DNA of 64,000 nucleotides from Symsagittifera roscoffensis (taxonomy: Eukaryota > Xenacoelomorpha > Acoela > Convolutidae): contig NC_087068.1 of the NCBI RefSeq assembly GCF_963678635.1, positions 40,387,649 to 40,451,648 on the forward strand, in the 5' to 3' direction. Positions within the stretch are counted from its first letter, which is position 1. Each line of letters starts with the position of its first letter. Under the pieces are notes generated by a model. The model worked only from the letters and a program-made list of their open reading frames with translations, did not search any database and was not told the DNA's origin. The position numbers were made by a program, and so were the translations under genes. Positions 43,073 through 57,197 of the stretch are shown here, piece after piece.

Positions 43073-44467
43073 CTAGTCATCGGGGAAGAAACCATGTAGG
43101 AAATTGTCGTGAATAAGATCTGATCTTGTTGGTAATTTAGCTAGTATGCGTATGACATTTTTAGTTTGCAGCATTGGCCAAAGCAATTGAAGTGCTTTTA
43201 TGGTGTTTAGTTCTTCAGTGCCAACTGCGAATTCATGAGGTGTGTTTTGCACTAGATTGTATAGTTTATGATTGTATTTACTATTATGAATGAATTATAA
43301 TATGGGAATTTCGATAGGTTGGATGAATTCATGCGGGATGATGAAAGGTCGGGATTCTTCATCATTGAACGTTTTGGTGAGGGGACAGAATTTATACATC
43401 CGGGTAACTGGATCATAGCTGCGGAGGATGCCTTGAACGTTAGTATTTTTTATGCAATATGTGAAGATAAGAAAAAATGGTGATGTGTATTTAGAATTAA
43501 TAAACTGAAATCGATGGTGAGGTTGTCGTGATAGTGTATGTAAATCAAAATGATTTTGAATAAAGCGAAAAAGTGTGCGTTTGTTTAGTTCGCAACATAA
43601 TATCGTGGGAACAGTGCAAATCACGTTCTTTTGGTGAAAGAAAAAGAAAGCTTAGTGAAAACAGTTGAAATTTATCGTAAAATGTTTCATATGCCTGGAT
43701 GTCTGCTAGTGCTTCCGAAATAATATGATCATGCTTTTTATCGAAAATATTGAGAGTGAATATATAAGATGTTTTGATGAAAAATTTTTCCGTTACTTGT
43801 GGGCTAGCAAAACGGTTGTCATTTGGAAATTGGTCCTGACTTGGTCTAATGATATTATGGTCGTAGTATTCTATTGAGTAATCGTTAGCTCGGGGTGCTG
43901 TGAATGTTTTTAGTAGCTTCTCATATCCGACATATGTTAATTGTCGGGGTGTGAGTGGCGTGGTTAGTCTGTATAAATTGTTTTTGGTTCTTTCAATATC
44001 GTGTGTGTTATTATGAAGTGGTAAAGAAAGAGGGTCAGTGAAATTATAATAAGCGGTCCAATGAAGTGTACGTATTAAAATTCTCATCTACAAAATTTCG
44101 TGATTCTGTGTTAGTGTCAGATTGATTTAGGGTGTATTGTGGAAATAAAGGTAAAGGTTATTTGAAGATAATTTGCGGTGTTGGTGTGGTCTGGATGATT
44201 GATATATTCTCTGGCGGTTCCGGGTTTTGATGGAAATGTATGATTAGTAAATTTTCGTTTAAAAGTTCTATAAGCTCGGTTAGTGCTAGTTGATGTTTCT
44301 GTTGACGTGGGTGATTGAGCTAGTGATGGTGTATAATCTGATAGTGGTGTAGGTGTTGGTGGATTTGATAGTGTTACTGTTGATGATAATCGGTGAATAG
44401 TGAGGGTGGGGGGTATTGCAACTGTTGTTGTAGGGTTAAAAATTATCAAGTTCTTCAGAAAGTGCAA
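43073..44467 (-). pseudogene. ORF4, copy B
   Basis: Counterpart of 23347-24728. The frame 43545-44087 is open for 180 codons (MRILIRTLHWTAYYNFTDPL...), because this copy keeps 13 bp that copy A lacks near 24331. This shows the longer form is ancestral. Shifts remain near 43600 and 44110. Confidence 0.5.
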
Positions 44468-45252
44468 GGTTATCTGGGGAGTTGTTGTTAGAACGTTTGG
44501 AATTAAATGGGGAATAGATTGGGGTTATTTGTGAAATATGAGAAGGAGTGGAGGGAATGGAAATTGGTTATGGGATTGAATGGGATGAAAGGGGGGTTTC
44601 GAAAAATTTGAAGATGTGGTTTGGGTCTAGGTGGAAGGGGATGGTTCGGAGTCGGCGAATTCGTCGGGAGTTTCTACATCTGAATTATTGAATTGTGATA
44701 CTGTGTGAAAAACTGAGATGTCTGAGTTAGCATCAGAATTCAAGCCTGATGATTTATTAATTTATGGTGAATCTGGTGGCGAAAAGCGAAAAGAGGGATA
44801 ACGGGAATTTGAGTTTGGAGGTTGGCCTGATGGGAATTTGAGCGGTGGAGGGATCCAATTTGTCTGCTCATCATGGGCTAAAAAAATGATTATTTTGAGA
44901 TTGAAAAGTAGTGGGTTGTTCAATAATTTGTTCATATGTATTATTATTTTGTTGGTGTTGTGTTACTATATGCTGGATGGGGCTATGTACTGTATTTGAT
45001 CTAAAATTTCTTTTTTAGAGTTACAAAATTGAAAAAATTAATGGGTGAAATATCTTGTGGTCTATATTTTTCACCATTTAAATATATGTAGTCTTTGATA
45101 TCTTTAAAGTATCCACTGTAGTCTTGTGTATAAATGTCTGAGAAACCTGCGGTTTCTGCAAGTTATCTTAAATTTTGATCTATTGACTGTCGTTGAACAG
45201 TGTCCATTTGTAGTTCTAATGTGATGTTGTATATCCGATTTAGAATAAATTA
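44468..45252 (-). other. Low-complexity stretch, copy B
   Basis: Counterpart of 24729-25513, with the same Ser/Thr/Gln/Pro-rich minus-strand frames and stops. Confidence 0.3.
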
Positions 45253-46986
45253 CTATCGATTGTAAATTGATGTTGGGGTTGCGAGTTGCATTAATGTAGG
45301 GTATGGTGTTAATAAATAGTATTTCTCTTCGTCAGGGTTTAATTGTACTACGTTGTGGCTGTTTTCTGAACCACATGGGACTGCGGTATCACGAAAATAG
45401 GCTCGTCTTGAAAGTGTGTCAACAAAATGTACTTTATTTTAATAAAAGATAGGGATTCTTTTATAGCATCTTTTATCTTCAAAAACATATAGTGGTGGTA
45501 CTTTTTTGGTACAAGTATAAAACCATAAAATGTTTCCTTCATAATCAAGAAAACTTGATCTATTTCCTGATAATAAATATCCTGCGTAGGGTATTTTTAA
45601 GACTGCTAATGCGAGTGATTGTAAAATTTGTGTTCTTTCTAATTCGCATAATTGGTGAAATGTTTTGAGGTCAGAAGGTGACAATTCTTGAAAAATTCTA
45701 CTAATCGTGTAGTCTAATTTCATGTCTAAATGAATGTCATAGTGTATTGCGCCAAAATAGGTACTACTCATTAAAGATAGTTCTTGTAAACGTGTGATTT
45801 TACTATCGTAAGTTTTCCACCAGGGTTACCTGCGTTTTTAATGAGGTTTACTGGGACGTATGATGTGCCTTCGTTAATAGAGTGACTTTTTGCGTAAGGG
45901 TCAAATTTTATTTTTCCTGTGGTCATGTCGAAACCTTTTTCGTATTCGACAAGTGTTTCAGAGTTTTGTGTTTTATAAAGTGGATTGCGATATTTACATG
46001 CAAATTCTGTTTCGTGATAGATTTGAAAACGTGTCAATTTATTTTCTATATCATGAATGTTTTTGAAATCAGTGATTCGTTTGTGAGATGGGTTCACTTG
46101 TTCATATGGGATGGATTCAATAAAGTATTATTCATGAAATTTTATCATTCGAGCGTGTATTTTGCTACTTGAAATGTTGTACAAGTATCTTCGAGAAAAC
46201 AAACAATTGTCGCCTGTGTCCTAGTTGTGGGATCACAATAGCCTCGGTCATTTTTACATGGTAATCGTATTCCTTGATAAATAATGGTGTTATCTTTTAA
46301 ATATCGTGTAAGTTGCATTTTTTCAAGTTGTTTTTTCCAATCAAAAAACATTATTTCTTGGTATCCTTAATTTTTTGTATCTGCTTTGCAATTTGATGGA
46401 TTATTCATTCCAATTTGTGGTATCCAGTGTTTATCGTGAATGTCGTATGTCCGTGTGCGCCATTAAATGGGTGTCGTTCGTCTAATTGGATATGTCCTTG
46501 ATATCTTTCATGTTCTGCTTGATGAAATGAATCGGCCAAAACTTGAAAGTTTACCATTTTTCTATTTCACTTTTTATTTTTCGTTAAGTTTAACTTAAGT
46601 AATTAGTTTTTACAATCGTCGGGTTTTAACTTTAAAAATCTTTCTATATTACTCTGGTAGAAGGATTCGTGATCAAGTCGATTTTTATTTCCGTTAGAAA
46701 CTGTGAACAATATACTTTCTTTTCGGAAAATGTTGCTGTGAAATTATAACCTGTAAGTGTTGTTGCTCGGGCTTTTGAATATAATGTTGCATTTGTGGTT
46801 TCTATAGCTTGTGGTTCTGATTCGCATTGTGTTACTTGGTTTATAGCATGTTTGTGTAAAATTTTTTGTATCATAATGTGTTACTAGTAGGTTCTGAGGT
46901 CTTGTGTGAGGAGATGGATTTGTATTTTGTTCGGAAAAAGTTAGAAAAAGGATTTGTTGAAAAGTGAATATCTTTAAAATATACAT
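45253..46986 (-). pseudogene. Env-like glycoprotein ORF, copy B
   Basis: Counterpart of 25514-27245. The segment 46145-46351 is open here and shows RLPCKNDRGYCDPTTRTQ, which is split in copy A by base changes near 26450-26600. The frame 46644-46874 shows the glycosylation-site region. A base change near 45440 creates a stop absent from copy A, so the two copies have decayed independently. Confidence 0.5.
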
Positions 46987-47104
46987 GTGTATGATAATCC
47001 TGAAAATCGATTATGAAATGTGATATATCCAAATGGGTTTTTTTTGTATCTGTCGTATTTATAAATTACTTCAGCTGTTATAAATGGGGGAGGTAGTGAT
47101 TGAG

Positions 47105-48137
47105 CTAGGGGGAGGTAGTGATATTCGTTGGACTTAGGGGAAAAGGGTGTTGAACAATTTTATTTAGTTTGACTGTAATTTCAAATTTTAGTTGGAGACT
47201 ATTTTGTTGAAGTATTTGATTATTATGTTGTCGAATATCTTCGTGGATATCCTGTCTATATTGTAATCTATTGAGTGCTCAACTATGGAGTCGGCTACTT
47301 TCTTGGTGTTGTCCAAATAGTGGAGGAGGTGCTACGAAAGAATTCCAATCTAATCGTGAAGGGATGTTTGTGGATGATTGTTCTCTGTATCGAGCGTCAA
47401 GATTAATTGGAAAATTTAAGGGGAAAAGTGTTGATGAAATTTGACTTAAATATGGTGTCGATGGGAGTGAAAGTGTTTCTGATAGGGATCATAGTGTTGT
47501 ATCAGAGGAAATATCTATTGGTTCGTTTACTAAATTTGGTTCACCTTGACTATATCAATGTGAAGTCCAATATGTTAAGCGTTCAGTAGATTCTGGGGGG
47601 TTAAAAGGGTTTTCACGGATTTGTTCTGATGTTGGGGTTGAAACTAGATAGTCTGATGGAATATTTGAAACACTACGTTGTGAAGTAAGTGTAGTAAAAT
47701 CTGGCAATGTACTGCTAGAAAGTTCTGAGGTCGTTGGTGTTGGATATTGAGGTATGTTAAAATGAACTCTGGGTGTTTGAAAGTTTCTGTTCCGTCTTGG
47801 GTGTATAATTTGTCTATTTATTTCAAGTGTAATTTGATTTTGACTAATATGACTTACTCGATTTAAGTCTTGTTGTAAGGTGGGATATAAATTATATGTT
47901 GGTTCACTTAAAGGTGCTTGTCGATGGACTGGTTCTAATGGTTCTGATAAGCGTGCGTGTCGTTCTTCATAAGTGTATGGGTTATCTTGAAAAGAAATGC
48001 GTGTTGATGTTCGAGGATTTTGGGTGGTTGTTGGTGTTACCGGACTTTCTTGGGAAAATGGTGGTAGGGGCTGTTTTGGTGGTCGTTGATTAGCAATTTT
48101 GAAAATGTGTTTGAGCGATTATTTTTTAGAATTTATG
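47105..48137 (-). pseudogene. Pro/Gln/Thr-rich ORF, copy B
   Basis: Counterpart of 27365-28397, essentially identical, with the same shift and the same two TGA codons. The damage therefore predates the duplication. Confidence 0.5.
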
Positions 48138-48307
48138 TTTAATATAGTATTCTTCAATAAAAAGAATTAAAAGGATAGTTGCTAGGGCAAATGTGACTAC
48201 TGCCTTTTTTATACAATTGCACATTGTCATGGTTAGGGATGTCAAGAATGTGAGAAAAATAATGAATAAAAGAAAAATATCTTTTCGACTAAAATAGTTC
48301 GTATCAA

Positions 48308-48559
48308 TTAAATAGATTTTAAGTTATCGTACCTGTGAATGCGGTCAAGGATTTGGGAAAGTTGTAGGTATATTTCAAATAGGGAATAGAAAATTAGAAA
48401 AAAATTGCAAAAAATTATCAAAAGGATTATTCGTGCTTCGAAAGTTTCAATAAAAATTATTAGCAAAAGTTTAAAAAGAATAGAAAATTTTATAAAAAGA
48501 TTTATGAATATTTGTTTGAGAGTATCGACTGTTAAAGAAAGAATTAAGAAAAGATTCAT
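48308..48559 (-). CDS. Small hydrophobic ORF, copy B
   Basis: Counterpart of 28568-28819 with one Pro to Leu change. The same doubt about coding status applies. Confidence 0.25.
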   Translation of the reverse strand: MNLFLILSLTVDTLKQIFINLFIKFSILFKLLLIIFIETFEARIILLIIFCNFFLIFYSLFEIYLQLSQILDRIHRYDNLKSI

Positions 48560-49128
48560 TGCGTCGAATAATTTTTTAAACTTTTGAGGCGATTTTCAAG
48601 TGTGGTCGGATTATTTATTGATTTTTTGACAAGTGTTTGAGTTTTGTCAAAAAGTGTTGGGGGCTTATTTTATGGTGCTGGGGAGGTCTTCTTAACCTTG
48701 TTTTTATTTGTCGGATAATTTAGAGTGTTTTTGAGATAATTGTGCTTTAGGCCAAATGATCATGGTCCTTTCTTACTTTTGAGGTCTAAGTAGGGGGGTT
48801 TTTGAGGTCTAAGTTGCGAAAATATTGTTAATCTTTGCATTATTTGATAGGGGAGGGTTGTAATGTTGAAGTGGTGTTTATTTTAGTTGTCAAGTTATAG
48901 CAAGGTGCTTTTTTTTTGACCTGGAGGTTATAAAGTTATAGTTATAGATATGCCTGGAGATTGATATCTGTCGGCTAATGAGTTTGTGTTAGATATTGAA
49001 GGTGACGAATTTGAGTAAATCATATTGGCTGAATTTGAACTAGAAATTTGAAAGTGTGCTTCAGCATGTTATTACGAAAAAATGAAATTTTAAAATGGTT
49101 AAAAAGGATATAATTTATGAATTTGAGA
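48560..49128. other. Spacer, copy B
   Basis: Counterpart of 28820-29386. Nothing recognised. Confidence 0.35.
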
Positions 49129-52100
49129 TTATAGTTGTTGTTGAAATTCATTTTTCTTTAATATTATAGATTGCGGGATGAATGTTTTGTAATTTTTACG
49201 TGCTTGACTTCTGAGTCGTGATGATTCTCTATGTTCTGATTTTTCTTTTTGATCATGTGGCACAATTTTTTCTGTCATTTTTCTATTTTTTCCCTCTTTT
49301 TGAGTTAATTTTCGTTCTATGATTTTAGCTGTTTGAGGAGTTACATTTTGTGCAATGATTTGCTTTTTGTTGCTTTTATCATTAGTTGTTTGATTTTGTT
49401 CTGTCTGTGTATTGTTTTGAACATTTTTCAAACCTGTGAAAGAATATAATTGAGTTATTTCGCGTAGTGCGTATTCTTTCGGGTAATAAGGTAATAAATT
49501 GTTACGATGTTGAACGATTTCTTTTTTAGTTGTATCGGTGAGTGTGTATGTTACTTCAGTAGATTTTTCGATTATTTGGTATGGTCCTTTTCGAAGTGGT
49601 TGTAACTTTTTAGAAATTCCTTTTTGTGTGTTAAAATTTGGTATTAAAACAAATGTTCCTATTTTTAAGTCTGTAGCTGGCATAAAACGTGAATTAATTT
49701 GGTTGTTTATGTTTTGCTTTTGTAACAATTTCTTTGTTACTTTTTGGTAGATTTCCTTATGTTTTTTTATCTCTATTCAAGATCCATTCGGTGCGTGTAC
49801 CGGAAGTTAATTTTAGAATTTGTGGATGATGAAAGTGATCTTCATCATGTGTGTGTAATGGTAGATTATAACATATTGAATCTTCATTCGGTTGGCAATG
49901 ACCTTGTGTGTTTTTATGAGCATTTGCTGTGAACATAATTGGTTTTCTTGGCTTTTGATTAAAAACCATTTCATATGGTGATATTCTTTAACTTGTTGTG
50001 ATTTGTGAATTGTACGATAAGGGAAATAATTTTACGTCGGCTGACCATTCGATGTGTCGTGTATCATTTCCATTAATGATACATCTAAGGTATTTTTGTA
50101 GTGAACGGTTCATGCCTTCAACTAATCCATTTGTCCAAGGTGCTTGAGATGTACGTGGTTTGTGTTTTTTGTTATATAAGTGACATAATGTGATGGTTTC
50201 ATTATTTAAAAATTCTGCGCCATTATCTGTGACTAATATTTCGGGTAATCCGAATTTAGATATCCAATGTTCGTAGAGTGTCGTATATGCGTAATAAGCA
50301 TTACAATGTGGTACAGGGTTGAGTCTTACATAGTGTGTAAATGCGTCAACAATGACCATAATGTAGAAATTTCCTCCAGAGGACGGGGGAAATTGGTCCT
50401 TTTGTGTCCAAAGAAATTCGATGATTAAAATATGGACTTTGTCCTTTAAAACCTTGTTTTTGTGCTGTCTGTTTTTGAATTGAATAAGGTTTATTTAATT
50501 GACATATTATACAATCGTTGCATAATACTTTAAACCAAATTGGGGCATTTGGAAAGCAGAAATTTTGTGTAAAATTAAAAAAAAAAATTTCTGATCCTGA
50601 GTGTCCTTTGGTATTTTGTGTATGAGATATGTTGAATGCAATCAACATCATACTTAAAGGGTGACAGGGGACTTTAGAATCAGTTAATTGGTATTCTAAA
50701 AGATCTGTGTTTTCATTTATAGTTGTATTGTTAAATTTTCTGAAATATCATAGGAGTGTTTTATTTCCTAAGATTGTAGTATCAACTTGTTCTGTCGGTG
50801 GTAAAGAAATATTTTCGACTTCTAATTTTGATAGTGGAATTGTATCGAGTGGGTCATGAAGATAAAAAACTTGGTTTCCTGTGTATTTTGGGTCCTGATA
50901 AATTTATTTTATCAGTTATATTTTCTTTTTCTATTTAAAGGAAAGGATCTTTTTTGTGTGGTTGTTGTTTTGTTTTCTTTTGTTGAGTATTGATCTTTAT
51001 CCAATGTGGATATGGAATTGGTTTAAATGTGGATGTTCCTTGTAAATCAGCTTCATAGTGATTGTTTTGACAATCTAGATAAAGCGGGAAATGTTGTAGA
51101 TTATTTATTTGTGATTGATCATTGTCTGTTTTTACTGCATATTTGCATTCTAGTCGTGGTGATGTTTCGTCTTTTGCAAGATAAAATTTAATATTTTGCG
51201 GTATTTCAACTGTAGTTTTACGTGTAAGTAGTTCTGTGGTGTCTTTTACTTATTGTATCTGGTAATGCAAGATTTTTTCCTGCTGTCCAAACTATATGTA
51301 GGTTTGGGAATTTCATTAGAATTAATTGAAATCTATAATCTCTATGGTTTGGATTTGATTTCTGTGTATAAAGAAAAAAAATTGGTTTGTGATCTGTAAA
51401 TAAAACTGTTGGATGTTTCGATCCAAGTATCAGAAATTCGTATTCTGTAAGTGTAAATATTATAGCTGTACATTCTCTCATGAAGGCAGAGAGTCATAGT
51501 TCGGCTTGCGTAATTAAGCGGGAATTTGCTGATACGAGGTTCATCTTATTTGATCCATTATGTGATTGTAATAACGCTGGGCCGATGCCAAAATTTGAAG
51601 CATCGCACATTGCGTAGAATGGTTGATTCGGATCTGGAATTGTGTTTGAAAATTGTTCTGTTAAAAGCTTTTTAATTTATTCAAACCGTGTTTGATGTTC
51701 GGTAGCCCATTCCAAATTATTTTGTTGTCGTAGAATGTTGTAGAAAGGTCCTAAGTATAGTTGCATTTTGTATACATACTTGCTTAAGAAATTCAACATT
51801 CCAAGGAACTCTTGGATTTTCTTTTTATTTGTAGGTGGTTGAAGTTTTTGAATTGCGTCCATGCTTGATTTTAATTGAGTTATAGTGTTTCTTTCAATAA
51901 TGTGTCCAAGAAACTTTACGCGTGTTAGAAAAAAACGCGATTTATCCGGTGCTGCTTTCAAGTTTTCATTTTGGAGTTTTTGATGATATTGTTCTAAGAC
52001 TCAGAACATTTCATCTTTAGTTTGTGACTGCATGAAAACATCGTCTAAATATGTGATTGCATTTTTGTTAAATTTGAGTGGTCTAAAAAGCTGCTGGTCC

Positions 52101-53722
52101 TATGGATATTCCATAGAATAGTCTAATGAATTCATATTGCTGATTTCCAAGAACGAATTGTGTTAGTCATTGTGACTGTTCATTTAGTGGCATTTGATTG
52201 TATGCACTATTCATATCTGCGGTTGTAAAACATTTTCCGTTAATTTTTGTTAAAATTACTTAAATGGGTTCAATAGGCCAATTACATTTTGATTCGTCAA
52301 TTAGTGAATTGAGGTATCTAGCGTCTAGAACTATTTTGAGTGATTCTTCTTTGGCTACGATGATAACTGGGTTGATAAAGTTGTTACCTTTTGGTTGTTC
52401 TTCTTTGTTTACGGGAGAGATAATTTCGTATTGTTCTAAAATATCAAGTAATTGGTTTACTTTATCATGTAAGTGTATTGCTACTTTGCTTGCTCTTTGT
52501 TTTTTGAAAACAACAGGTTTTAAAGGTAAATGTATTGTGAATTTACTTTTCTAATATCAAATTTGGATGTTGCGTGAACTGTTGGATATTTCAGCAAAAA
52601 TTTGGCTAGTTTATCATATTCGTTTTGTGTTATTTGAGAGTGTTGACAAGTAAACATCGTTAGAAATTTCTGCTATTCTTCTGTTTAATGTGATATATTC
52701 GTTTGTGGATGAAGTTGTAGCGTTTATTTCACAATATCCTAAGAAATCTAGAGGTAATGTTATTTGATATGGGGAGTTATTATATATGTGTAATGAGATA
52801 AAGTCAGAGTTTGAGTTTTTAATATATTTAATGGATGATATTGTTTTCCGAAAAAATTTATGGATAGGTCTGAATTCGAGGTCTGACATAAAAAGTTTTT
52901 GTTTGTTTTGACTTTTATCTTATTGATGGACTTGTTTGATTGAAAAATTGTATACATTTCTTGAAAGAGGTTTCAAGTATTTTCGTTCTTGATTATAAAT
53001 ATGGTAGAATTTTGAAAAAAATGGTGGTTGTTTGTATAATCTCTGAAAGAATGTTAAAGCTGTGTTTTTCATTCTTGTATACTTATTTTTTACTTGGATT
53101 TTACTATTTAAGATGTTTTTTGTTGGTATATATTTAGTTATAAACAGTATGCCAATGATATTGTGTTTCATATCTGTTATGTGGAATGTTTGTTTAAACG
53201 GTTTGGTCAAAATTTTGTTTTGTTCCATTGTTCTAGTGGGGATAAGGAAAAATTGGATTTTTCCATGATTTATTAGCGTTGATCTTTGTGTTTTTGCTAA
53301 CTTAATGGCTGTTTTTATAGGTATTAGGTTTGGATGTATTGTTTTTATCTCATTCCAAGTGGGAATATTAATAATATTTGATTCTGCTCCTGAGTCGATT
53401 AAAAAACCTATTTCAAGGTCTGGTGGTTGAAATCTTTATTTTTCGGGCTTTCTAAGAGAAATGGGATTGTCCAAATTTTTTCGCTTGGTTGTTCTTTTTG
53501 TATGTTTTGATAAATATGATTTGTTCTTGAGCATTGTACTTTGTCTTTTTCATCGGGTTTGGTTACAGTGTTGATTTCATTTACTTCTTGTGTGTTTGGT
53601 ATTTTATCATTATTATGTCGAGTGTAATAATCATGAAGAAGTTCCAATTGATTCGCATAAATGTGTGATCTGAAGGGTTGTTCATATATGATGGGTTCAT
53701 AATCATTTCCGACTGTTATCAT
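49129..53722 (-). pseudogene. pol, copy B
   Basis: Counterpart of 29387-33979: protease (DSGAE block near 53400), RT (51677-51961 and upstream YLDD near 52045), RNase H (51218-51481), integrase zinc site (50346-50651), integrase core (49988-50359) and C-terminus (49129-49728). The integrase core here reads ILVTDNGAEF, keeping the second catalytic Asp. RT stops shared with copy A (for example the TGA near 52007) show that pol was already broken before duplication. Confidence 0.92.
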
Positions 53723-53784
53723 TTTTTTTGAGATGGTGTTATTTGTATCACTTTCGCTGTTTGTTGATTCGCAATTGATGTGAT

Positions 53785-55810
53785 TTAATTGTAATTCGGT
53801 GTTTCCTGTATCGTCGATACCAAGTGGGTCTGAAGTTGATTCTTTAGTTGTTTGTACTTGGTTAATTTGTCTTTGATGCTTTGGTGTGTTACTTCTATAA
53901 CTATGTTATGAATCTGGATAGCGGTTATTATTCCTATGAGGGGATTGGGAATAATTTTTTTGTCTTTTGTCATAGCTTGAGTTTCAGTTTTATGAATTGT
54001 TTCTTGATCTATTTTGGTAATTATCGCTAGATCGTTGATAAATTGATCGGTTGTATGAATTATTTCTTGATCTGATTTTTTTTCGATTATTTGAGTAACT
54101 TCTATTCCTATTGTTGGAATAATTTCTATTTCTACTCTATGATGAGTTTCGGGATTTATTGTTGGAATAGTGGGAACTGGATGCAGAAACAAATTGTGTT
54201 CTGTTTGAATTCGATCGTGAATAGTTATTCCTATCTTGATTATTTTGACTATTTGATCGACTATATCTATTTTGTGAGAGTTTCGTGAATTTCTTTGTTC
54301 TGGAGATCTACCTCTATAACTTGAGTTATATGGTGATTGATTTCTTGAGTAGTTCCAGTTGCCTGGAATTTGTTTCCCAGAGCTGTTATTACTGTGTATA
54401 TTTTTGTTTGGTAGATTTTGATCTTTTTTCATGTACTGATAGAATGATTAATTTGGTTCTTTGTATTTTTGTGGTTTATTTTGATTGTCTTGCTGTTTTT
54501 GTCTACATTCGGCAATACTGTGTCCGTATCGTCGGCAATAGTTACACCATTTCTTAAAAGATGGTTTACATTTGAAGTTTGGGTTTCTTTCGTATATATT
54601 CAAAATTTCAGTGATTTTTTCAGATAGGTCTACATCTGAGCCATGAATATTGTTTATATGGGTAGTATTTGTTCGATTCTGTTAACATCTTGTAGCTTGA
54701 GATTTTCTGTTTCATCAAGCTTCAATGTAATTTCTGCCTGTTCTAGTTAATCGACTAGTTTTCTAAAGTCTAAATCAGGTTCTCGAATTGAGGAAGGATG
54801 TGATGCTGTCTTTTTAATAGCTATTTTTCTTAGCTGGGGTGTCAGAGTCATCATTAAAATTTCCGTCGTTTTCGTGTTTTTATAAACATGTGTATTGAGT
54901 GAAAATGCCTTTCGAACTAGTGTTTCGATTCTTACTGCCAATTGTTTAACTGCTTCGTTTGGTAATCTGCGAAATTCATTACACAAAACTCTTTGATGTT
55001 GTTTGTTTCTTTCAGAATCAAACATTTTTGAAAATTCTTGTGTGAATCATTTCCAATCTAATTTTATGTCTATTGGGAGAACTAAAAACTATTTTTGAGC
55101 TGCGCCATCAAGTGTTGTTTGTATTAACGCTGTGCGTCGATGTATCCATTTTTGGTGAAGTGGTGTGTTAATTGGTTCAGGTCCTATATTTAAAAAGAAA
55201 TTTGCTGTAACTGCATTTAAATAATCTTCTACAGAATATTCAGGGTCTGTGCCTGTAAATACTATCATTGGTTTATTTGATGTGATCGGAGATCCACTCA
55301 TTAGGTATGGATTCATCGTCATTTGTAATGATTCAGCGGCATTTGGTATCTGTGAAAAGTTTGCAAGTTGGTTTTTTGTGAATTCATGTTGTTGCAGGTA
55401 ATATGGTAGCGGTATTTCATTTTGCATTTGTGTTGGTTGGTAAGAATGCATATTAGCTGAGTTTTGTGATTGTGCTGGTTGATAACTTTTGTATGGTGAT
55501 TGCATTTTGCATCTGGAACGGTTGGTAGCTTTGTGTATCAGCTGGGTTTCGTGGGTAAATTTTTACATTCTGAGATGTTTGAGTTTGTCGGGGTTTTTGT
55601 GTATGATATTCTTGAGTATATGGTGCAAAAATATCTGGTTGGAAATAATCATCATCATCGGATGATAAATTGTTTGTATAGTAAGGTGTTTGTTGTTTAT
55701 TTCTATTTTGTTGGAAAAATGGGTAGTTTTCACATCGATCTTGTGGGGGATATGGGTGATCTTGGAAGTTAACTGGGTTTCGTGACGTATTTGGAAGATT
55801 CCATTTTTGT
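53785..55810 (-). pseudogene. gag, copy B
   Basis: Counterpart of 34042-36068 and more open: the capsid-side frame runs 55089-55505 (138 codons) where A stops at 35443, and the Arg/Asn/Ile-rich tail is open for 215 codons (53785-54432) where A has a T-run shift. The CCHC knuckle is at 54503-54545. Confidence 0.85.
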
Positions 55811-57197
55811 GAAAATAAATGATTTTGTGTATTTCTGAATTATAGTTTATAGTTTGAAGGAATGAATTATAGTTTAAAGGTGTTGCATCTATTGTAAGTA
55901 GAAATACCTTTACGTAATCTTTGTGGATTGATATTGTACTAATTGCTTGACTTGAGATGTCTACTGGAAAGTTTAAAAACAGTGGGTGAGACCATTCAGG
56001 GTCCCAAACATAATCTGATTGCTCGGCAATGACCGTATCATCATTGGTACTGTGAGGTCTAATGTTTTTTCTTGCTTGTGCAATTAAATCAATATTATGT
56101 GCGAAATAATCAATAATTAAACCATGCTAAAATTTTTAGTAAATCATGTTTAGCATTTTGTGAGACGCCGTTACTGGTAAGAATTTCACGGATTGTGTTT
56201 AAAAATGCTGAGAATGCGGTAATTTCATTTCTCACCTTTGTGTGTTTTGATGATTCGAGTGGTGATGTACTTTGTGTTTCTGTTCTTTCTAATATAGATA
56301 AATATCTATATATTATTGCAAAAACTTCGTTGGTGAATATTGAGTTCGCTCTTTGTGAATTTTGGTGCTGTATGTTTGTACTGCTGTTCTGTGAATACTT
56401 TTGAAAATTCTATGTCCATTTCATCTGTTTTGGATAATATAGTTACTATGAAATTTTCTTGGTGTACTGAGTTCTATGGCGTAAATTCCAATTTGTTGTG
56501 TAAGGTTACATATTCCTTTAAAATATTGGTCAACAGTTTGTCTTTTGATTTTTAATTCGGGGAATTCTGCTTGACATGGGCTGATTCCTTGTTCGAATAA
56601 ATTTGCAATTAGATTATTACAAAATTCTGTTTGTCCTCTATCATCTGTGAGTAGGGTAATGATAAATGGAAAAACGGAGTATTCGTCTGGACTTTCACCG
56701 ATTTGAGTATGGCTAATTTTTTCGTTCTATAACTGTGAGTACGTAATATTCAATATGTCTGATTGGTTGATTCCAATTGTATAAGTGTACTGATTTATTT
56801 TTGTAAATCTTTTTTATTCGTCTTTTTCCTTGTTTTGATGAGTATGATGTGGCTTCTGAGTTAGAAAAATATAATTGGTCATGGATTGGGTAGTTTTTAT
56901 TTACTGTTTCTTTCAGTTTATAGAGTGCGTCTAAATTACTGACTTCTGATTCGGAGACTGCCTTTCTTTTCTTTGAAAACCTTTTTCGTGTAATCTGTCT
57001 GTGTTTACTTATAATTTTTCTTTTTATTGATTGTCATTTTGTTCGAATGTATCCAACTGTTTGTGTATGTGGGGTAATTACGAGATCATATTTTTGATTG
57101 CTTATTTCACAGTTTTATATTACGATTGTTTGTTTATTGCCTAAATTTTTTGTGACATAAGGTTTAGGATGAACGGATGCAAGGATTTTATTTGTGA
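55811..57197 (-). pseudogene. ORF0, copy B
   Basis: Counterpart of 36069-37455 with the same interruptions and only a few base changes, so no independent evidence of selection since the duplication. Confidence 0.5.
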